Below are positions 49,746 to 59,092 of a stretch of 64,000 bases of DNA, one piece after another. The stretch lies in contig OY288189.1 in the NCBI GenBank assembly GCA_958439205.1, positions 3,673,001 to 3,737,000 on the forward strand, written 5' to 3'. The notes beneath the pieces were generated by a model. That model did no database searches, was not told the DNA's origin, and saw nothing but the letters and a program-made list of their open reading frames with translations. The stretch is from an uncultured Allorhizobium sp. Lineage in GTDB: Bacteria; Pseudomonadota; Alphaproteobacteria; Rhizobiales; Rhizobiaceae. Position numbers and translations under genes: made by a program. Positions within the stretch are counted from its first letter, which is position 1, and every line of letters starts with the position of its first letter.

Positions 49746-51584
49746 ATGCTTCTACCCTTGCAGAACACCATCCTGGAGAAGATTGCGACTGGACAGTCGC
49801 TGGCGGAGACCGTCGATTATCTTTGTCGCGAAGTGGAGACCATGACGGACGATCTCGTCTGCTCTGTCCTGCTGCTCGACGATGAGCAGCGCCTGCGCCA
49901 CCTCGCCGGCCCTTCGCTTCCGCTGGAATACACATCAGCAATCGACGGCGTCGCGATCGGCCATGGTGTCGGCTCCTGCGGCACGGCTGCCTTTCACGGG
50001 GAACCTGTTCTCGTCGAGAACATCGATACCCATGAATACTGGCAGCCCTACAAGCAGCTTGCCCTGCCCTTGGGGCTGAAGGCCTGCTGGTCGACGCCGA
50101 TCATCGGCTCGGGAAAGGTGCTCGGCACCTTCGCCTTCTACTATCGCAACATCCGCGGGCCATCTGACCCCGAACGGCAGATCGTCAATGCCTGCGTGCA
50201 TCTCTGCGCCATTGCCATGGAACGCGATCAGCGCATGGCGGAGCGCCGGCGCATGGCTGATACCGATGGCCTCACCGGCCTGCCAAACCGCAGCCGGTTC
50301 AACGAGGTCATTGCTGAGGTCTCGCGACGGGACGGCGACTGGGCCCTGATGCTGGTCGATCTCGACAATCTGAAAATGGTCAACGACACGTTCGGCCATG
50401 GGGCCGGAGACGATCTGATCCGGATTGTCGCCGAGCGCATGAAGCAGGAATGCACGCCGGGCATGGCCTTCCGCCTGGGCGGTGACGAATTTGCCGTGAT
50501 CGTGCCCTGTCTTGCGACGTCCGAACCGGCGGCACTTGCCGAAAAGCTCATCTACCGGATTAAGGAGCCTGCCGATTGTGCCGGGCACCTCATCTATCCC
50601 GCCGCGACTCTGGGCGGCGCCCGGGCCGGGCTGGAGCGAAGCCCGCAGCAAGTGCGCCAGAACGCTGACTACGCCCTCTACCATGCCAAGGAACGGGCGC
50701 GCGGTCGCTATCTCGAATATCAGCCGGGTCTCGGCTCCTCGATCGTCAAACGCTTCCGCTCGGTGCAGGAGGTCGATCAGGCATTGCGCAACGACCGGAT
50801 CGACGCGCATTACCAACCGATCATCGAGCTCGCCAGCGGGCGCATCATGGGCTTTGAATCGCTCTGCCGGATGCGGATGCCGGATGGGCGCCTGATCGAG
50901 GCTGCGCATTTTCACGAAGCGATGAAAGACGCCCATGTGGCGATCGAGATCACCGAGCGCATGCTGGAACGCATTGCCTCGGCGGCCAGCGACTGGAATC
51001 GCGAAGGGCTGTTGTTCTCGCGGGTTGGGCTTAACCTCAGTGCGGCCGATTTTCACCGGGGCGGGTTGACGCGCCGCATTGTCGACGCCTTCGAGCGGGT
51101 CGGACTTGCGCCGGGCACGGTTGTGGCGGAGGTGACGGAATCCGTCTATCTCGCCCAGAAGGACAATGTGATTGCCGACGAAATCCATGCGCTGCGCGAA
51201 GCCGGGATCAAGGTGGCGCTCGACGATTTCGGCACCGGCTTTGCCTCGCTCACGCATCTTCTCACCGTCCCCGTCGACATCATCAAGATCGACAAGTGCT
51301 TCGTGCGGCGTCTGGCAGATGCAGGCAGCGGCAGCGTGATCACCAAGGGCCTGCTCGATATCGCCCGGGGCCTCGGGATCTGGGTCGTGGCTGAGGGCAT
51401 CGAGGAAGAGGCCCAGGCCGAGCAACTGGTGTCGCTCGACTGCAAGGCCGGCCAGGGCTATTTCTTTGCCCGTCCTGTCGATCGCGACAGCGTGCGTGAA
51501 ATGCTGGAAGTCAGCAATTACCACGCAGACTGGATGCGGATCCTGCGCGACCGCCAGCACCTGGCGCTAGACAAGGCAAGCTGA
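49746..51584 (+). CDS. GAF-GGDEF-EAL cyclic-di-GMP enzyme
   Basis: The 612-residue cytosolic protein has GAF (about residues 15-160, with GVGSCGTAAFHG and VLGTFAFYY), GGDEF (about 170-330, GGDEF intact at 245-249) and EAL (about 340-590) domains. The EAL domain has ESL at 371-373, DDFGTG at 493-498, KIDKCFV and AEGIEEEAQ, so both active sites look complete. The RxxD inhibitory site before GGDEF is absent. It can both make and break c-di-GMP, with the GAF domain tuning the balance by an unknown ligand. No clear Shine-Dalgarno sequence is seen before the ATG at 49746. Confidence 0.92.
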   Translation: MLLPLQNTILEKIATGQSLAETVDYLCREVETMTDDLVCSVLLLDDEQRLRHLAGPSLPLEYTSAIDGVAIGHGVGSCGTAAFHGEPVLVENIDTHEYWQPYKQLALPLGLKACWSTPIIGSGKVLGTFAFYYRNIRGPSDPERQIVNACVHLCAIAMERDQRMAERRRMADTDGLTGLPNRSRFNEVIAEVSRRDGDWALMLVDLDNLKMVNDTFGHGAGDDLIRIVAERMKQECTPGMAFRLGGDEFAVIVPCLATSEPAALAEKLIYRIKEPADCAGHLIYPAATLGGARAGLERSPQQVRQNADYALYHAKERARGRYLEYQPGLGSSIVKRFRSVQEVDQALRNDRIDAHYQPIIELASGRIMGFESLCRMRMPDGRLIEAAHFHEAMKDAHVAIEITERMLERIASAASDWNREGLLFSRVGLNLSAADFHRGGLTRRIVDAFERVGLAPGTVVAEVTESVYLAQKDNVIADEIHALREAGIKVALDDFGTGFASLTHLLTVPVDIIKIDKCFVRRLADAGSGSVITKGLLDIARGLGIWVVAEGIEEEAQAEQLVSLDCKAGQGYFFARPVDRDSVREMLEVSNYHADWMRILRDRQHLALDKAS

Positions 51585-51637
51585 GGCGCGGCAACTGCAA
51601 GCCGCCGCGCCCGTTCGCATTTTCCCCTACCCCCTGA

Positions 51638-52192
51638 TCAGACAGCAGTCCGTGCGCTCGTGACGAGGCGGATCAGCGCGCGCGCTTCGGGCGGTGGTCG
51701 CTTCTCCATCCGGCGATAGACACGGCAATCGGGGGTGCGGGTGAGCAGCCCCATATTCACCAGTTCGCGGCGGATCAGCACATGGTCGCCGAAGCCGTTG
51801 TGGCGCATTAGAACCGCGTTCACAGCCTTTTCCGGCAGTTCCTCGCCGGCCGGCAGGAAGGACCAGAGCACCCAGAGCGCCAGTTGCTGCTGATTGAGCT
51901 TGCCCGGCCAGCGGACGAGACGATCCGTGCCGGCAAAGCAGCGGGCGGTGAGCTCGACGCGCCGGAAGTCGACGGCGGGTTCTGCTTCGACCACAGGCGG
52001 GTTGGCGAGGCGCTCTTCGGCGGCGCGGCTTGCCTTGAAATGCTGGTAGTTGCGGAAGCCGACCGCGCGGGTCAGCATGTTCAAAAGCTCGACATGGCCG
52101 GGTAGCTCCGCCCGGGCTTCCAGTTCGCGCTTCAGGTTTTTGGCCAGCGCCGACAGATCGGGCGCGGCATAGGCATGGGTCATCCTCGACAT
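51638..52192 (-). CDS. DUF2087 domain-containing protein
   Basis: The 184-residue protein has an N-terminal helical part (residues 1-80: PDLSALAKNLKRELEARAELPGHVELLNMLTRAVGFRNYQHFKAS) and a C-terminal DUF2087 (about 97-170) that resembles a winged helix with KLNQQQLALWVLWSFLPAGEELPEKAVNAVLMRHNGFGDHVLIRRELVNMGLLTRTPDCRVYRR. DUF2087 occurs in putative regulators of unknown targets. AGGAGA precedes the ATG at 52192; the frame opens further to 52387. It could act as a transcription factor. Confidence 0.78.
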   Translation of the reverse strand: MSRMTHAYAAPDLSALAKNLKRELEARAELPGHVELLNMLTRAVGFRNYQHFKASRAAEERLANPPVVEAEPAVDFRRVELTARCFAGTDRLVRWPGKLNQQQLALWVLWSFLPAGEELPEKAVNAVLMRHNGFGDHVLIRRELVNMGLLTRTPDCRVYRRMEKRPPPEARALIRLVTSARTAV

Positions 52193-52496
52193 CGTATGTC
52201 TCCTGGTCGTGCCCGGCTGCCTCAAGCAGCCAACATGGCCGGTGGTCACCGACTTCCGACGGGGCACGGGAAAAACGAGCCGACATCGACAAGAGAAAAG
52301 CAGGTTTAGCTCCCCTTGTCGGGGCGGTGACGCCTGGGTGGACTGCAGACCCTGGAAGCTCAGAGATAAGCGCGGCAGGCCGGTCATGTCAATTCCGCCG
52401 GCGATCAGGAAATTTCATCGGTCCCATCAGCGCAACCGGCTTTCCCGGAGACCTGACGCGGGATAGCCTCCGCGACAACAATCACGGGAGTTTTAA
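52193..52496. other. Intergenic stretch between DUF2087 and GST genes
   Basis: About 300 bases with no supported gene. It holds the divergent promoters of its neighbours; I see no repeat or palindrome worth naming. Confidence 0.4.
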
Positions 52497-53156
52497 ATGC
52501 TGAAGATCTACGGCGTCTACAAATCGCGCGCGACACGCATTCTCTGGCTGCTGGAGGAGCTTGGCGTTCCCTTCGAGCTCGTTCCGGTGCTGCAGGCCTA
52601 CAAGCTCAAGGACCCGATGGCGCCGGACGCCAGGCTCAACACGCGGTCGGCCGAATTCTTGAAGATCAACCCGATGGGCAGCATTCCGACCATCGAGGAC
52701 GACGGGCTGGTCTTGAACGAGTCGCTCGCACAGACGCTTTATGTGGCGCGCAAGCATGGCGGGCCGATCGGGCCGCGCGATCTCACCGAAGAGGCGCAGA
52801 TGCTGCAATGGTCGCTGTTTGCCGCGACCTCGATCGAAACGGAAGCGCTGAAGATCTCCATGGCCAACAACGAGGGGCGGCTTGGCACCGAGGCCGGTGA
52901 TCTGGAAGCCAAGGCCGTCGCCCGCATTCTCGCCCGCCCCTTCGGCGTGCTGGAAAAGCACTTTGCCGCCAACGATTATGCCGTCGGCGGCCGCTTCACC
53001 GTGGCCGATATCAACCTGGCCGAGATCGTGCGTTATGCGCAGGCCTACCAGCCGCTGTTCGACGCCCATCCGAAGACGGCGGCCTGGCTCGCCCATGTGC
53101 AAGCCCGCCCGGGCTTCAAGGCGATGTGGGAAAAGCGACTGGCAGAGGTGGAGTGA
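52497..53156 (+). CDS. Glutathione S-transferase family protein
   Basis: The 219-residue protein has an N-terminal thioredoxin-like GST domain (residues 1-80) starting LKIYGVYKSRATRILWLLEELGVPFELVPV, with Ser10 at the catalytic position, NPMGSIPTIEDDGLVLNESLA carrying the cis-Pro and the Glu-Ser glutathione-binding motif, and an all-helical C-domain with GGRFTVADINLAEI. GGGAG precedes the ATG. The substrate is unknown; detoxification of electrophiles in the cytosol is the usual role. Confidence 0.9.
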   Translation: MLKIYGVYKSRATRILWLLEELGVPFELVPVLQAYKLKDPMAPDARLNTRSAEFLKINPMGSIPTIEDDGLVLNESLAQTLYVARKHGGPIGPRDLTEEAQMLQWSLFAATSIETEALKISMANNEGRLGTEAGDLEAKAVARILARPFGVLEKHFAANDYAVGGRFTVADINLAEIVRYAQAYQPLFDAHPKTAAWLAHVQARPGFKAMWEKRLAEVE

Positions 53157-53233
53157 GGGGGCGATAACTCCCTGACCGCTTAGCCGACAGTTTTCCTCGG
53201 TCGGTCGTCGGCCCGGCCCCCTGCCCCCGCCCC

Positions 53234-53590
53234 TCAGCCGCAGCCAGGAACATCCTTGAGGCTGTACCAGACCGGGATGCCGCGTTCGGTAGCTATCCGG
53301 ACATCGTTGTCGGCGCCCTTGGAGGCACCGGGCAGGCGCAGGACGCCTTCGCAGAGGGCCAACAACCGGCCGGCGACCGGGTGGAAGATTTCTTCGTAGA
53401 GTTCGTCGCCGACCGTCTTGCCGCCGGCCGCGTGCCAGATGGGCAGCGCCACCCATTCACCGATCAGCGGCACATGGCCTGCCTTGAACAGGGCGTGCGA
53501 AGGCGCTTCCAGGACTTTCAGGTTCGCGGCCATTTTTTCCGGGTCGTCTTCGGTGCCCGAACGATAGGGACCGGCAATCAAAATCAGCAT
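53234..53590 (-). CDS. DUF4406 / nucleoside deoxyribosyltransferase-like protein
   Basis: The 118-residue protein begins MLILIAGPYRSGTEDDPEKMAANLKVLEAPSHALFKAGHVPLIGEW and ends CEGVLRLPGASKGADNDVRIATERGIPVWYSL. This Rossmann-like pattern, with AGPYR and a late Asn-Asp with Arg, matches DUF4406, which is related to nucleoside 2-deoxyribosyltransferases and HigA-type NADase-like folds. GAGGAGA precedes the ATG. It is divergent from a DeoR-type regulator 121 bases away, which is consistent with a nucleoside or sugar-related function, but this is inference. Confidence 0.75.
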   Translation of the reverse strand: MLILIAGPYRSGTEDDPEKMAANLKVLEAPSHALFKAGHVPLIGEWVALPIWHAAGGKTVGDELYEEIFHPVAGRLLALCEGVLRLPGASKGADNDVRIATERGIPVWYSLKDVPGCG

Positions 53591-53711
53591 GTCATTCTCC
53601 TCGAACGCGTTCCGCCTCATGCGGGAACATGCCCATATCCGCACGATTCTTCTGGATTGTCGAATCCGTTTTGCTATTATCAGGCAATATCGTGAACATT
53701 CGGGCAGAAAC

Positions 53712-54467
53712 ATGCTGACAGAACAGAGACGCCGGCAGATCCTTGATGTGCTGAAGCGCGACGGGCGGGCGGTGGCGGGCGAGCTTGCGCGGCTATGGAA
53801 CGTGTCGGAGGACACGATCCGGCGGGACATGCGCGACATGGCTTCGGCAGGGCTGCTGAAGCGCGTGCATGGCGGGGCACTGCCGGTCGCGGCGCCCCTA
53901 CCCGAGCTTTCCGTGCGACGCCGGCTTGCGACCGAGGAGAAGCGGCGGCTGGCAGCGGCAGCGGTGCGGCTGATCGCGCCCGGGCAGGTGGTGTTCTTCG
54001 ACGGCGGCACGACGACGGCGGAGATCGTGCGGCAGATCCCTCAGGACATGGCGCTCACCGTGGTCACCCATGCGCCGACGATCGCCGCCGAACTGGAATC
54101 CAATTGTGACGTGGAGGTCATCCTGATCGGTGGGCGGATCTACAAGCATTCGATGGTGGCTGTCGGGCCGACCGCGCTTGCGGCGATCGACAGGTTGCGG
54201 CCGGATGTCTTCTTTCTCGGCGCGACAGCCGCCCATCCCTTGGAAGGTCTGACGACGGGTGACTTCGAGGAGGCCGCGATCAAGCGGCGGATCCTGGAGC
54301 GGAGCCTTGCCACCTATTGCCCGGTGACGCTGGACAAGCTCGACAGCGTCTCGCCCTTTGGCATCGCATCGATCTACGAGCTGACGGGACTGATCGTGGC
54401 ATCGGAAACCGCCCCTGGAGCGCTTGACGGCTACACGGCGGCCGGGGCTGCGCTGATCCTCGCCTGA
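53712..54467 (+). CDS. DeoR/GlpR family transcriptional regulator
   Basis: The 251-residue protein has an N-terminal winged helix (MLTEQRRRQILDVLKRDGRAVAGELARLWNVSEDTIRRDMRDMASAGLLKRVHGGAL, residues 1-57) and the DeoR sensor domain with ISOCOT fold (FFDGGTTTAEIVRQIP, then GGRIYKHSMVAVGPTA and FLGATAAHPLEGLTTGDFEEAAIKR). Members respond to sugar phosphates or nucleosides. The frame is open to 53589, but the chosen ATG fits the family. Its divergent neighbour is the DUF4406 protein, which may be a target. Confidence 0.9.
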   Translation: MLTEQRRRQILDVLKRDGRAVAGELARLWNVSEDTIRRDMRDMASAGLLKRVHGGALPVAAPLPELSVRRRLATEEKRRLAAAAVRLIAPGQVVFFDGGTTTAEIVRQIPQDMALTVVTHAPTIAAELESNCDVEVILIGGRIYKHSMVAVGPTALAAIDRLRPDVFFLGATAAHPLEGLTTGDFEEAAIKRRILERSLATYCPVTLDKLDSVSPFGIASIYELTGLIVASETAPGALDGYTAAGAALILA

Positions 54468-54470
54468 TCG

Positions 54471-55808
54471 TCAGCTCGCGTCCGCGACCCGTGTGAACGG
54501 CCGGACCAGCACCCAATAGCCGGTCTGGCGATGGACCAGGTAGGTCACGACGGCGAGACGGAGCAGTTGCACGAGCACCATGGCGGCAGCGGCACCGTTG
54601 ATGCCCCAGATGGGCACGAGGAGGAGCATCAGCAAAATGCAGGTGGCGACCGAGATCGAGACGATCAGGAGGCTCAGGCGATAGCGGCCCTGGACCACCA
54701 AGAGTTCTGCTGCCTGGCCGGTTGCGCCGCGGATGACATAGGCAAGGCCGAGCAGGGCAAGGCACGGATAGGCGGCGACAAAGGCCGGGCCGAAGAGGTG
54801 GAGCAAGGGATAGCCGGCGACCAGCGTGAGGGCGACGGAGGGGATGGTCAGCCAGAAGGTCGCATTGGTTGAGCGGGTGATGCGGGCCTGCAGCCCTGCC
54901 CTGTCGGCGGAGGCGAGCGACAGCGAAAAGCCGCGGGCGGCGACCAGCATGAAGCCATATTGCACGAAGGCGGCGAGCGAGAGCGAACGCTGGGCGGCGA
55001 AATAGAGCGAGGCCTGTTCAGGGGCGACGAGGAAACCGAGGATGAGCACGTCGATCCAGACGAAAAGCTCTTCCGCCGTCATTGCAGGCATCATCAGGAC
55101 AGAGGCCACAAGCCAGAAGCGGCGACGCTCGCGGTTCGTGATCGTACGCTCTCTTTTCGGCAGGCGGGCGCGCAGGAGAAGCGCCTGGACGAGCAGGACG
55201 ATGATGGAGGCGAAGACGACGATGGCAAGAACCGTCACGGCATCGAGGGGGAAGCCTGCCGCTTCTGCCAGGGCGACGCCGAGCATGATCAGCGCCGGGC
55301 GCAGGATGTAACCTGGAACGGTGGAGAGCGCATACCAGCCGAAGCCGCGGGATATACCGGTCAGATAGGTTTCGAGCGAGAGCACGGGAAAGCCGAGGGC
55401 CAGCACCCCGAGCGGCAGGAGAAAGGCCGGATCGACGAGACCCGGCAGAACGATGAGGAAGACGAGCGCTGCTGCCGCAAGCAGGCCGGAGCCTGTGATC
55501 ACGGCGCGAAAGCCGGTCGCGAGATATCCGGCGAGATGGTCATGGCTCTGACGCCTGCCATAGCGGGGAATGAAACGGGCAGCGGAATCGTAAAAGCCGA
55601 GCACGCCGATCTGGCCGACAACGCTGACCCAGGTCCAGAGGATGACATAGATGCCGTAGTCTTCGAGCACCATCAGGCGGGCGAGCAGGATCTGCAGACC
55701 AAGGCCGACAAAGGCTGCAGCAATGCGCACGGAGATGCTGACAAGGGCGCCGCGAAGGCCGGGATCGGTGAGGAGATCAAGGGCCTTGCGCCGCAGCCTG
55801 CCAATCAT
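54471..55808 (-). CDS. Polysaccharide flippase-like membrane protein (MATE/Wzx fold)
   Basis: The 445-residue protein has about 12-14 membrane helices with the polysaccharide biosynthesis/oligosaccharidyl-lipid flippase layout (IGVLGFYDSAARFIPRYGRRQS loop after helix 3; LLGLAYVIRGATGQAAELLVVQGRYR late loop). Such proteins move lipid-linked sugars across the inner membrane. Its ATG overlaps the stop of the acyltransferase gene at 55805 (ATGA), so the two are translationally coupled and probably belong to an exopolysaccharide or cell-surface glycan pathway. No glycosyltransferase lies in the same operon. Confidence 0.85.
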   Translation of the reverse strand: MIGRLRRKALDLLTDPGLRGALVSISVRIAAAFVGLGLQILLARLMVLEDYGIYVILWTWVSVVGQIGVLGFYDSAARFIPRYGRRQSHDHLAGYLATGFRAVITGSGLLAAAALVFLIVLPGLVDPAFLLPLGVLALGFPVLSLETYLTGISRGFGWYALSTVPGYILRPALIMLGVALAEAAGFPLDAVTVLAIVVFASIIVLLVQALLLRARLPKRERTITNRERRRFWLVASVLMMPAMTAEELFVWIDVLILGFLVAPEQASLYFAAQRSLSLAAFVQYGFMLVAARGFSLSLASADRAGLQARITRSTNATFWLTIPSVALTLVAGYPLLHLFGPAFVAAYPCLALLGLAYVIRGATGQAAELLVVQGRYRLSLLIVSISVATCILLMLLLVPIWGINGAAAAMVLVQLLRLAVVTYLVHRQTGYWVLVRPFTRVADAS

Positions 55809-57154
55809 GGCATGCAGCACAGCACGAGGCTCATCGTGCCGCCGCTGCGGCCGGCAAGGCGCTGAAGTGCATCGGCAATGCCCCGAACCCTCGTTCTCCA
55901 GGCCGGGCCGATGCCCTGATAAAAAGCGCGCAGCCGCGGACGCAGGCCCGCCTTCCAGTGGCGGCAATAGAGCTGGCCGAGGCTGGTCAGGGGAATGTAG
56001 CAGGCGGTGAGCGGCTCGGTGGTGTTGGTCCAGCTCGACTTGTAGGTCGAGGGATCGTTGAGGAAATCGAAGCGGCGGATGCCGGTCTCGATCGCCCAGC
56101 GCTGGGCGTTTTCCATCTGCACCTTGCCGGGCGAGTATTTCTGGTAGGCAAGGTCGATGGCGCCGAGGAAGCAGTAGTAGTCCTCATGGAAGCGGATGCC
56201 GAGTTCCATGGCGATCGGGACACCGTCGAGCGTCAGGGCATGCAGATACACCCGACCGTGATCCGCTACCTCTACCGCGCCCAAGTTTCGCAGGAAGGCG
56301 GCAAAGCGCGGGTCGAAGAGATCGCGGCCAAGGCGGCCGGTGCCTTTCAGCCAGTCCTGTTTCATGGCGATGCAGCGGTCGATGTTTTCGGCGAAACCTT
56401 CACTGCCCGGCGACCAGATCCGGTAGTCGAGCGCGCCCAGTTTTTCCAGTTTGTTGCGGCGGCTGTTGCGCTGCAGGCGCTGCTTCTTGGGCAGCGCGCG
56501 GTGGTAGCTCTCCCAGTCGGCGATGCCGGACAGGTCGAGGATCGAGGACTGCGGCATCAGGTCTGGCGCATATCCCTCGCCTTCGAGCATCTGCGCCAGC
56601 AGGGCTGCTTGCGGCACATGATCGAGGCAGACCGCGTCTGGCCCGCCGCCATTCCGGATCTCGTCGAAGACCAAGCGGCCAAGGATCGGGTCGAAGCGGG
56701 CCGGATCATAAAGAAGGGTGGCATACTGGTTCATCGGCGCCGTCAGCGGCACCAGAGCGGTGATGGCGGGGCTTACCCGACGCGTCATCAGCGGCCAGAT
56801 CATCAGGCATTCGGCGCCATCCCAGAGGACATAGACCTTCGGGCCAGCGCCGGAATTCGATGGATCCGAAAGGAAGGTCCTGGACCAGCTCAGGCACCAG
56901 TCGGCGCTCTGGAAATAGGTGAAGGGTTCCGGACAGCGCCTTTCCAAGTCCCGCCAGGTTTCCTCGAGCTCAGCGAGCTGGCCAAGGCTTTCGCGGTATT
57001 CCAGTTCGAGCATGCGCCCCTTGAACGCAATGCGCCCGATGGAAGAACAGAGGGCGGTTTCGCCTTGGGGCCTTTGTTGGCCTCGGGTCGAAGCATCCAT
57101 GGTGATCGGGCTCGTCGGTTGCGCGATGGGTCGAGGCGGCAGTCTATCCGCCAA
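55805..57154 (-). CDS. GNAT-type acyltransferase, CelD/BcsL-like
   Basis: The 449-residue protein has the BioF2/CelD-like acetyltransferase domain (about residues 150-340; YHRALPKKQRLQRNSRRNKLEKLGALDY, LGIRFHEDYYCFLGAIDLAYQKYSPGKVQ, FDFLNDPSTYKSSW). These GNAT-fold proteins transfer acyl groups in exopolysaccharide or cellulose loci. The start is TTG 57154, preceded by GGGAGG at eight bases; later ATGs (57100, 57013) have weaker sites. It is coupled to the flippase downstream, and together they may modify and export a surface glycan. Substrate unknown. Confidence 0.82.
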   Translation of the reverse strand: MADRLPPRPIAQPTSPITMDASTRGQQRPQGETALCSSIGRIAFKGRMLELEYRESLGQLAELEETWRDLERRCPEPFTYFQSADWCLSWSRTFLSDPSNSGAGPKVYVLWDGAECLMIWPLMTRRVSPAITALVPLTAPMNQYATLLYDPARFDPILGRLVFDEIRNGGGPDAVCLDHVPQAALLAQMLEGEGYAPDLMPQSSILDLSGIADWESYHRALPKKQRLQRNSRRNKLEKLGALDYRIWSPGSEGFAENIDRCIAMKQDWLKGTGRLGRDLFDPRFAAFLRNLGAVEVADHGRVYLHALTLDGVPIAMELGIRFHEDYYCFLGAIDLAYQKYSPGKVQMENAQRWAIETGIRRFDFLNDPSTYKSSWTNTTEPLTACYIPLTSLGQLYCRHWKAGLRPRLRAFYQGIGPAWRTRVRGIADALQRLAGRSGGTMSLVLCCMP

Positions 57155-57219
57155 GAGTTAAACCTCCCTTGAGGCAGAGGCCTATCGCCTTCAACCGATG
57201 GGAGGGCGACGGTGCGCGA

Positions 57220-58227
57220 TCAGGACAGGAGCACGTCCGTCACCCTGATCGTGCCGACATGCAACCCGTTCCAGTTGGTCATGCCATGGCGGGAAAGCCC
57301 AAGCAGGGCAGTCTTTTCTGCGCTGCCGTCCTCGAAATGGCGAGCAAGAAGGGCCGCGATCATGGCTTCCGCGGCGCGGGTCGCGCCATCCTCGGCCTTG
57401 ACGGCGAAGGACAGGCCCTTGTCCGGCAGGAGCGCGCAGAAGACGCCCTCGGCACCGGTCTTGGCGAAGATCTTGCCGGGTGCGACTTCCATCAGCTTTG
57501 TGCAGAAGCGCTTGGTTCCGGCAACGTAGAAGGGTTCGGCCATGCAGGCATTGATCAGCCTGCGGGCGGCAGCGGCGCGGATGGGCTCGAGCCCCTTGCC
57601 CGTTGCGAGCTTGCCGAAGCCGCGGGCAAGGCCCGACAGCGGTACGGCATAGGTCGGGATCGAGCAGCCATCGGTGCCGCAATTGTCGCGCGAGAGGACA
57701 GCGCCGGTCAGGTCCGCCATGATGGCGCGGATCGCCTGCTGCAGCGGATGGTCGAAACCGGCATAGCCGCGCGGATCCTCCCCGGTGTGGCAGCAGGTGC
57801 AGATGAAGCCGGAATGTTTGCCGGAGCAGTTGTTGTGGAGTGCCGTCGGCTTGTCGAGTGTGCGGGCCTGGTCGATGAGCACGGACTGGTGCGACGACCA
57901 GTGGGCACCGCATTCGAGCACGCCTTCATCCCGACCGGCCGCCTTCAGCATGGCGGCCGCGGTTGCCACATGCTCCGGCTCGCCGGAATGGGAGGCGCAG
58001 GCGAGTGCGAGTTCGCGATTGCCGAAGCCATAGGCATCAGCGGCGCCGCTTTCGACGAGCGGCAAGGCCTGCATGGCCTTGCAAGCCGAGCGCGGGAAAA
58101 CGCCGGCATCGACATCACCAGCGGAAAAGACGGTTTTGCCCTCGGCATCCACCACGATCGCCAGACCCCGATGGCGGCTCTCGACGAGTTGACCGCGCGT
58201 GACTTCAACCGTGATCGGATTTTCCAT
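57220..58227 (-). CDS. ansA: Asparaginase (Rhizobium etli type)
   Basis: The 335-residue protein belongs to the Asparaginase_II/PF06089 family, unrelated to the E. coli enzymes. It has SACK with Ser47 and Lys50, ASHSGEPEH, NNCSGKHSGFICTC and NCGTDGCSIP, motifs that hold the catalytic Ser-Lys pairs and a zinc-binding Cys set in the R. etli enzyme. It hydrolyses L-asparagine to aspartate and ammonia. AGGCAGAG precedes the ATG at 58227. The inducible R. etli homologue is coded with aspartase; no such partner is seen here. Symbol by family. Confidence 0.9.
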   Translation of the reverse strand: MENPITVEVTRGQLVESRHRGLAIVVDAEGKTVFSAGDVDAGVFPRSACKAMQALPLVESGAADAYGFGNRELALACASHSGEPEHVATAAAMLKAAGRDEGVLECGAHWSSHQSVLIDQARTLDKPTALHNNCSGKHSGFICTCCHTGEDPRGYAGFDHPLQQAIRAIMADLTGAVLSRDNCGTDGCSIPTYAVPLSGLARGFGKLATGKGLEPIRAAAARRLINACMAEPFYVAGTKRFCTKLMEVAPGKIFAKTGAEGVFCALLPDKGLSFAVKAEDGATRAAEAMIAALLARHFEDGSAEKTALLGLSRHGMTNWNGLHVGTIRVTDVLLS

Positions 58228-58299
58228 GCTCTGCCTCAAAATGCCAATATTCTCGGAGACTTGTTAAAGCATGCATCGCCATCGCGTTCGAGGTCCGGA

Positions 58300-59034
58300 T
58301 TGAAATTTCTGCTGCGCATCGTCTCCGTCATCCTACTGGTCTTCGTGCTTCCGACCCTGGTGTCTGCCGGGCTGTGGGCGACACGCGACCATCCGGACGG
58401 CTGGAGTTCGGCCAAGTGGGGCTCGTCGGGCCTGCTGCCCTCGGCTGAGGAAAGCCCGGAAGCGGCGATCTACATCTTTTCGGCGATGACGGGCGGCCTG
58501 AAGGGCGCGATCGCCAGCCATGCCTGGATCGTCACCAAGGACGAGAACGGCGCCTATCAGCGCTATGACAAGGTGGGCTGGGGTTCGCCGATCCGCCGCA
58601 ACCACAGGGCACCCGATGCCTTCTGGTATTCCAACCCGCCGCGGCTGGTGGCGGAGGTGAAGGGTGAAGACGCCAAGCGGCTGATCCCGATGGTCGAGGC
58701 GGCGATCGCCGGCTACCAGTATGGGCAGCCGGGCGGCTACCGGATCTATCCGGGGCCGAACTCGAACACATTCGTGGCGCATGTGCTGCGCGAGGTGCCG
58801 GAACTCGGCGCCGTGCTGCCGGCCGATGCCGTCGGCCGCGACTATCTGGCGGGTGGGGCCTTCTACCATCTCGACAAGGATGGGCGTGATCTGCACTTGA
58901 GCCTCGGCGGCTTTGCCGGGCTGTCGGTGGGCGTGCGCAGCGGGCTGGAGGTGAATTTCCTCGGGCTAGTGGCCGGCGTGGATTTCGCCCGGCCGGGCAT
59001 CAAGGTGCCGGGCTTCGGCACGATCGGGCTTTAA
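58300..59034 (+). CDS. DUF3750 domain-containing protein
   Basis: The 244-residue protein begins (TTG) KFLLRIVSVILLVFVLPTLVSAGLWATRD, a membrane anchor or uncleaved signal at residues about 4-25, followed by DUF3750 (AIYIFSAMTGGLKGAIASHAWIVTKDENGAYQRYDKVGWGSPIRRNH, SNTFVAHVLREVPELGAVLPADAVGRDYL). Its fold is unassigned, but the HAWI and N-T-F-x2-H residues suggest a papain-like or amidase-type site facing the periplasm. TTG 58300 has GAGG upstream; no ATG is available. It is divergent from the asparaginase gene. Confidence 0.75.
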   Translation: MKFLLRIVSVILLVFVLPTLVSAGLWATRDHPDGWSSAKWGSSGLLPSAEESPEAAIYIFSAMTGGLKGAIASHAWIVTKDENGAYQRYDKVGWGSPIRRNHRAPDAFWYSNPPRLVAEVKGEDAKRLIPMVEAAIAGYQYGQPGGYRIYPGPNSNTFVAHVLREVPELGAVLPADAVGRDYLAGGAFYHLDKDGRDLHLSLGGFAGLSVGVRSGLEVNFLGLVAGVDFARPGIKVPGFGTIGL

Positions 59035-59067
59035 GCGCTCTGCCCTCGAAACAAACGCCGTGAATCA

Positions 59068-59092
59068 AAAGAGCCACCCGCGAGGGTGGCTC
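59068..59092 (-). terminator. Terminator of the micropeptide transcript
   Basis: GAGCCACCC (59071-59079) and GGGTGGCTC (59084-59092) form a perfect 9-bp stem with a GCGA loop. In the minus-strand direction it ends in TTTT. It lies about 60 bases after the small ORF at 59152-59226, and the same hairpin may serve DUF3750 from the other side. Confidence 0.8.

Noticed and set aside
57169..58299. Long N-terminal extension of the DUF3750 frame
   Set aside because: It is antisense to the well-supported asparaginase gene; the real start lies near 58300 with a membrane anchor and a GAGG site.
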